Source: Paenibacillus sp. XY044 (GTDB taxonomy: Bacteria > Bacillota > Bacilli > Paenibacillales > Paenibacillaceae). Taken from it: DNA of 64,000 nt. The stretch lies in the NCBI RefSeq assembly GCF_002257645.1, contig NZ_NQMO01000005.1, positions 518,528 to 582,527 on the forward strand. Reading direction: 5' to 3'. Within the stretch, counting starts at the first letter, position 1; each line of letters begins with the position of its first letter. The notes below the pieces were generated by a model, which saw nothing but the letters and a program-made list of their open reading frames with translations, had not been told where the DNA came from and did not search any database. Below are positions 62,400-64,000 of the stretch, piece after piece. The position numbers and the translations under genes were made by a program.

Positions 62400-62502
62400 C
62401 TTTGGGTTCACCTGGAAAGTAAGCAATTGTACAGCATTCTTAATCCGTAATATAATTGGTGTATATTACCACCATATGAGTCGGAAATGAGTGAGTTTAT
62501 TA

Positions 62503-63606
62503 ATGGCCAGCGTATCGATTACGGAAATCAAACCCGGTTTGAAATTATCCAAAGACGTTCACACACCATTAGGCGGATTGCTGCTTCAGAAGGGAACGGT
62601 ATTGCTGCCCAGGGACCTGGAGATCCTGCGTGCATTTATGGTACAGTCGGTTGAGATCGACAAGGGAGAGCAGGAGACGAAGAAATCCGGCGACAGCAAA
62701 GCAGTAGTTCCGCAGCGAAGCGCATCTCCAGTTCAGTCCGGAAGGGATTCGGGCAATACTGCCCAACGTTCCAGTTTCCAGGACGAATATGACAGAATGA
62801 TTCAGCTGGTCAAAAGCACGTACACTTCTGTTATTGCAGTAGAGGTCCCGATTTATGAGCTGCGAAGCCAGCTGGAGGTCCTTATCTCACAAATGAAGGA
62901 CTATAATTTATTAACCTTTTCCCCGAGAACCATGAGTGAGTATGACTATATTTATCACCACGCGGTTCTCTGCGCCTTATCATCCTATCAGTTGGCCAGA
63001 TGGATTGGACTTCAGCAGAAGGATTGGATGCAGGCTGCCTTTGCGGGTTTACTCCATGATATCGGCAACATCAAAATCGACCCGTCTGTTTTGTACAAGC
63101 CCCATCCCCTTACCGCAGCGGAAGTTGAAGAGATGCGAAGGCATACCACCTACGGCTATCAGCTGCTAAAGAACGTAACAGCCATAAATGAAGGCGTGCG
63201 CTTGGCTGCCCTGCAGCATCATGAAAAAGTAGACGGTTCAGGGTATCCTCTCCGGCTGGATGGAGGCAAAATCCATATCTATGCGAAAATTGTGGGGATC
63301 GTTGATATTTTTCACGCCATGACGCTGAATCGCATATACCAGAAGGCCCAATCCCCGTATCTGGTGCTGGAACAAATTCATTCCGAGGCTTTTGGCAAGC
63401 TTGACCCAGGAATCGTTCAAACATTGATCAGCAAAGTAACAGAATTTCATAATGGTACAATTGTCCGCTTAAGCAATGATCAGATTGGAGAGATTGTCTT
63501 CACGGACCGAAATCATCCAACACGCCCCATGGTCTCTGTGAATGGGCAGATCATTAATCTGGTTCAGCAAAGACAGTTATTCATTAACGAAATTATTTCT
63601 TCATAA
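62503..63606 (+). CDS. HD-GYP domain protein (putative cyclic-di-GMP phosphodiesterase)
   Basis: A 367-residue protein with an N-terminal domain of about 100 residues common to Bacillota HD-GYP proteins (EIKPGLKLSKDVHTPLGG), a Ser/Gln-rich linker and a C-terminal HD-GYP domain. Metal motifs are visible as YHHAVLCALSS, LLHDIGNIKID and LQHHEKVDGSGYP. The third-motif Lys of classical HDIGK is Asn here, as also seen in some relatives, so activity should not be assumed. Start taken as ATG 62503; an in-frame GTG at 62491 is possible. It stands between gyrA and the rrn operon. Confidence 0.85.
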   Translation: MASVSITEIKPGLKLSKDVHTPLGGLLLQKGTVLLPRDLEILRAFMVQSVEIDKGEQETKKSGDSKAVVPQRSASPVQSGRDSGNTAQRSSFQDEYDRMIQLVKSTYTSVIAVEVPIYELRSQLEVLISQMKDYNLLTFSPRTMSEYDYIYHHAVLCALSSYQLARWIGLQQKDWMQAAFAGLLHDIGNIKIDPSVLYKPHPLTAAEVEEMRRHTTYGYQLLKNVTAINEGVRLAALQHHEKVDGSGYPLRLDGGKIHIYAKIVGIVDIFHAMTLNRIYQKAQSPYLVLEQIHSEAFGKLDPGIVQTLISKVTEFHNGTIVRLSNDQIGEIVFTDRNHPTRPMVSVNGQIINLVQQRQLFINEIISS

Positions 63607-63625
63607 AATAGTTGACCTCATATTA

Positions 63626-63688
63626 AAAGCTGTGTTATATTATTTCTTGCCCTCTTAAAGCGGGAATGATGATTACACAGCTTTTTAA
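63626..63688 (+). terminator. Terminator-like hairpin between the HD-GYP gene and the rRNA promoter
   Basis: AAAAGCTGTGT (63626-63636) pairs with ACACAGCTTTT (63675-63685) over a loop of about 38 bases, followed by TAAAAG after the T-run. It lies just upstream of the rRNA promoter and insulates it. Confidence 0.6.
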
Positions 63689-63706
63689 AAGAAATATAAA
63701 AAAAGC

Positions 63707-63735
63707 TTGCAAACTTGCTGAGAGCATGATATACT
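63707..63735 (+). promoter_or_regulatory. Sigma-A promoter of the rRNA operon
   Basis: TTGCAA (63707-63712), 17-base spacer, TATACT (63730-63735). Followed by the leader segment TGATCTTTGAAAACTGAACA (63781-63800), typical of Bacillales pre-16S RNA. A weaker upstream pair, TTGACC (63612) and TATATT (63636), may be a second promoter but overlaps the terminator hairpin. Confidence 0.8.
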
Positions 63736-63884
63736 ATAAAAGTTGCTGAGGCGATGAGGTCTTGGTAGCAAACGAAGTTTGATCTTTGAAAACTGAACAA
63801 CGAGTGAGTATACATGCGATGGTCTTCGGACCGGAGCAACTTGAGATTAAATCAATCTCGTCAGTTTCAAAATGAGCTACAAAC

Positions 63885-64000
63885 TTTCTTGGAGAGTTTG
63901 ATCCTGGCTCAGGACGAACGCTGGCGGCGTGCCTAATACATGCAAGTCGAGCGGACTTGATGAGGAGCTTGCTCCTCTGATGGTTAGCGGCGGACGGGTG
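63885..64000 (+). rRNA. 16S ribosomal RNA (5' end, cut by window edge)
   Basis: Begins TTTCTTGGAGAGTTTGATCC and continues through the universal 27F region, GACGAACGCTGGCGGCGTGC and CTAATACATGCAAGTCGAGC, the Bacillota form. The first 116 bases are present. The start is placed by analogy with Bacillus. Confidence 0.97.

Noticed and set aside
63612..63641. Upstream rRNA promoter P1
   Set aside because: TTGACC and TATATT are spaced by 18 bases but the -10 overlaps the arm of a terminator-like hairpin; kept only as a note under the main promoter.

Overview
The window is the replication-origin region of a spore-forming, low-to-mid GC Bacillota chromosome, most likely Paenibacillus or a close relative. 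The basis is the canonical origin gene order (noc, rsmG, mnmG, mnmE, jag, yidC, rnpA, rpmH, oriC, dnaA, dnaN, yaaA, recF, remB, gyrB, gyrA, rrn), spore-linked genes (YyaC, YheC/D), YesM/YesN-type two-component genes and LplB/LplC-type sugar permeases. The genus is inferred from gene content, not from a search.

Layout, left to right. (1) 1-4.2 kb: a minus-strand housekeeping run, read as mazG-like, yybS, gdpP, rplI, dnaB (dnaB cut by the window edge). (2) 4.2-6.4 kb: a CBS-pair protein and an LCP-family wall ligase, the latter flanked by two inverted copies of a dispersed repeat. (3) 6.8-12.6 kb: a complete oligopeptide ABC operon (oppA-B-C-D-F). (4) 13.6-34.1 kb: a mannoside-utilisation island made of a YesMN two-component pair, a sugar-binding lipoprotein, two permeases, a GH3 enzyme, two GH38 alpha-mannosidases, a GH125 exo-alpha-1,6-mannosidase and a 1038-residue clan-A-like glycosidase without a clear family. 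None of the hydrolases has a signal peptide, so oligosaccharides are probably imported and trimmed in the cytoplasm. (5) 34.4-44.9 kb: rpsF-ssb-rpsR, tRNA-Ser, MscS channel, YyaC, a cysteine-desulfurase-like enzyme, parA-parB, noc and rsmG. (6) 45-51.1 kb: mnmG, mnmE, jag, yidC, rnpA and rpmH. (7) 51.4-54.7 kb: a bipartite oriC with DnaA boxes on both sides of dnaA and an AT-rich unwinding element with DnaA-trio-like periodicity between dnaA and dnaN. (8) 54.6-64 kb: yaaA, recF, remB, gyrB, a YheC/D ATP-grasp gene on the opposite strand, gyrA, an HD-GYP protein, then the promoter and first 116 bases of a 16S rRNA gene.

Almost every gene is co-directional with replication: minus strand left of oriC, plus strand right of it. 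The only three exceptions are YjzC, YyaC and YheC/D; the last two belong to spore-associated families. The most unusual features outside genes are a roughly 110-base structured repeat present five times, with three copies abutting the U-tract of an intrinsic terminator; a parS site that forms the stem of the rsmG operon terminator; and two adjacent palindromes at the probable oppA promoter.
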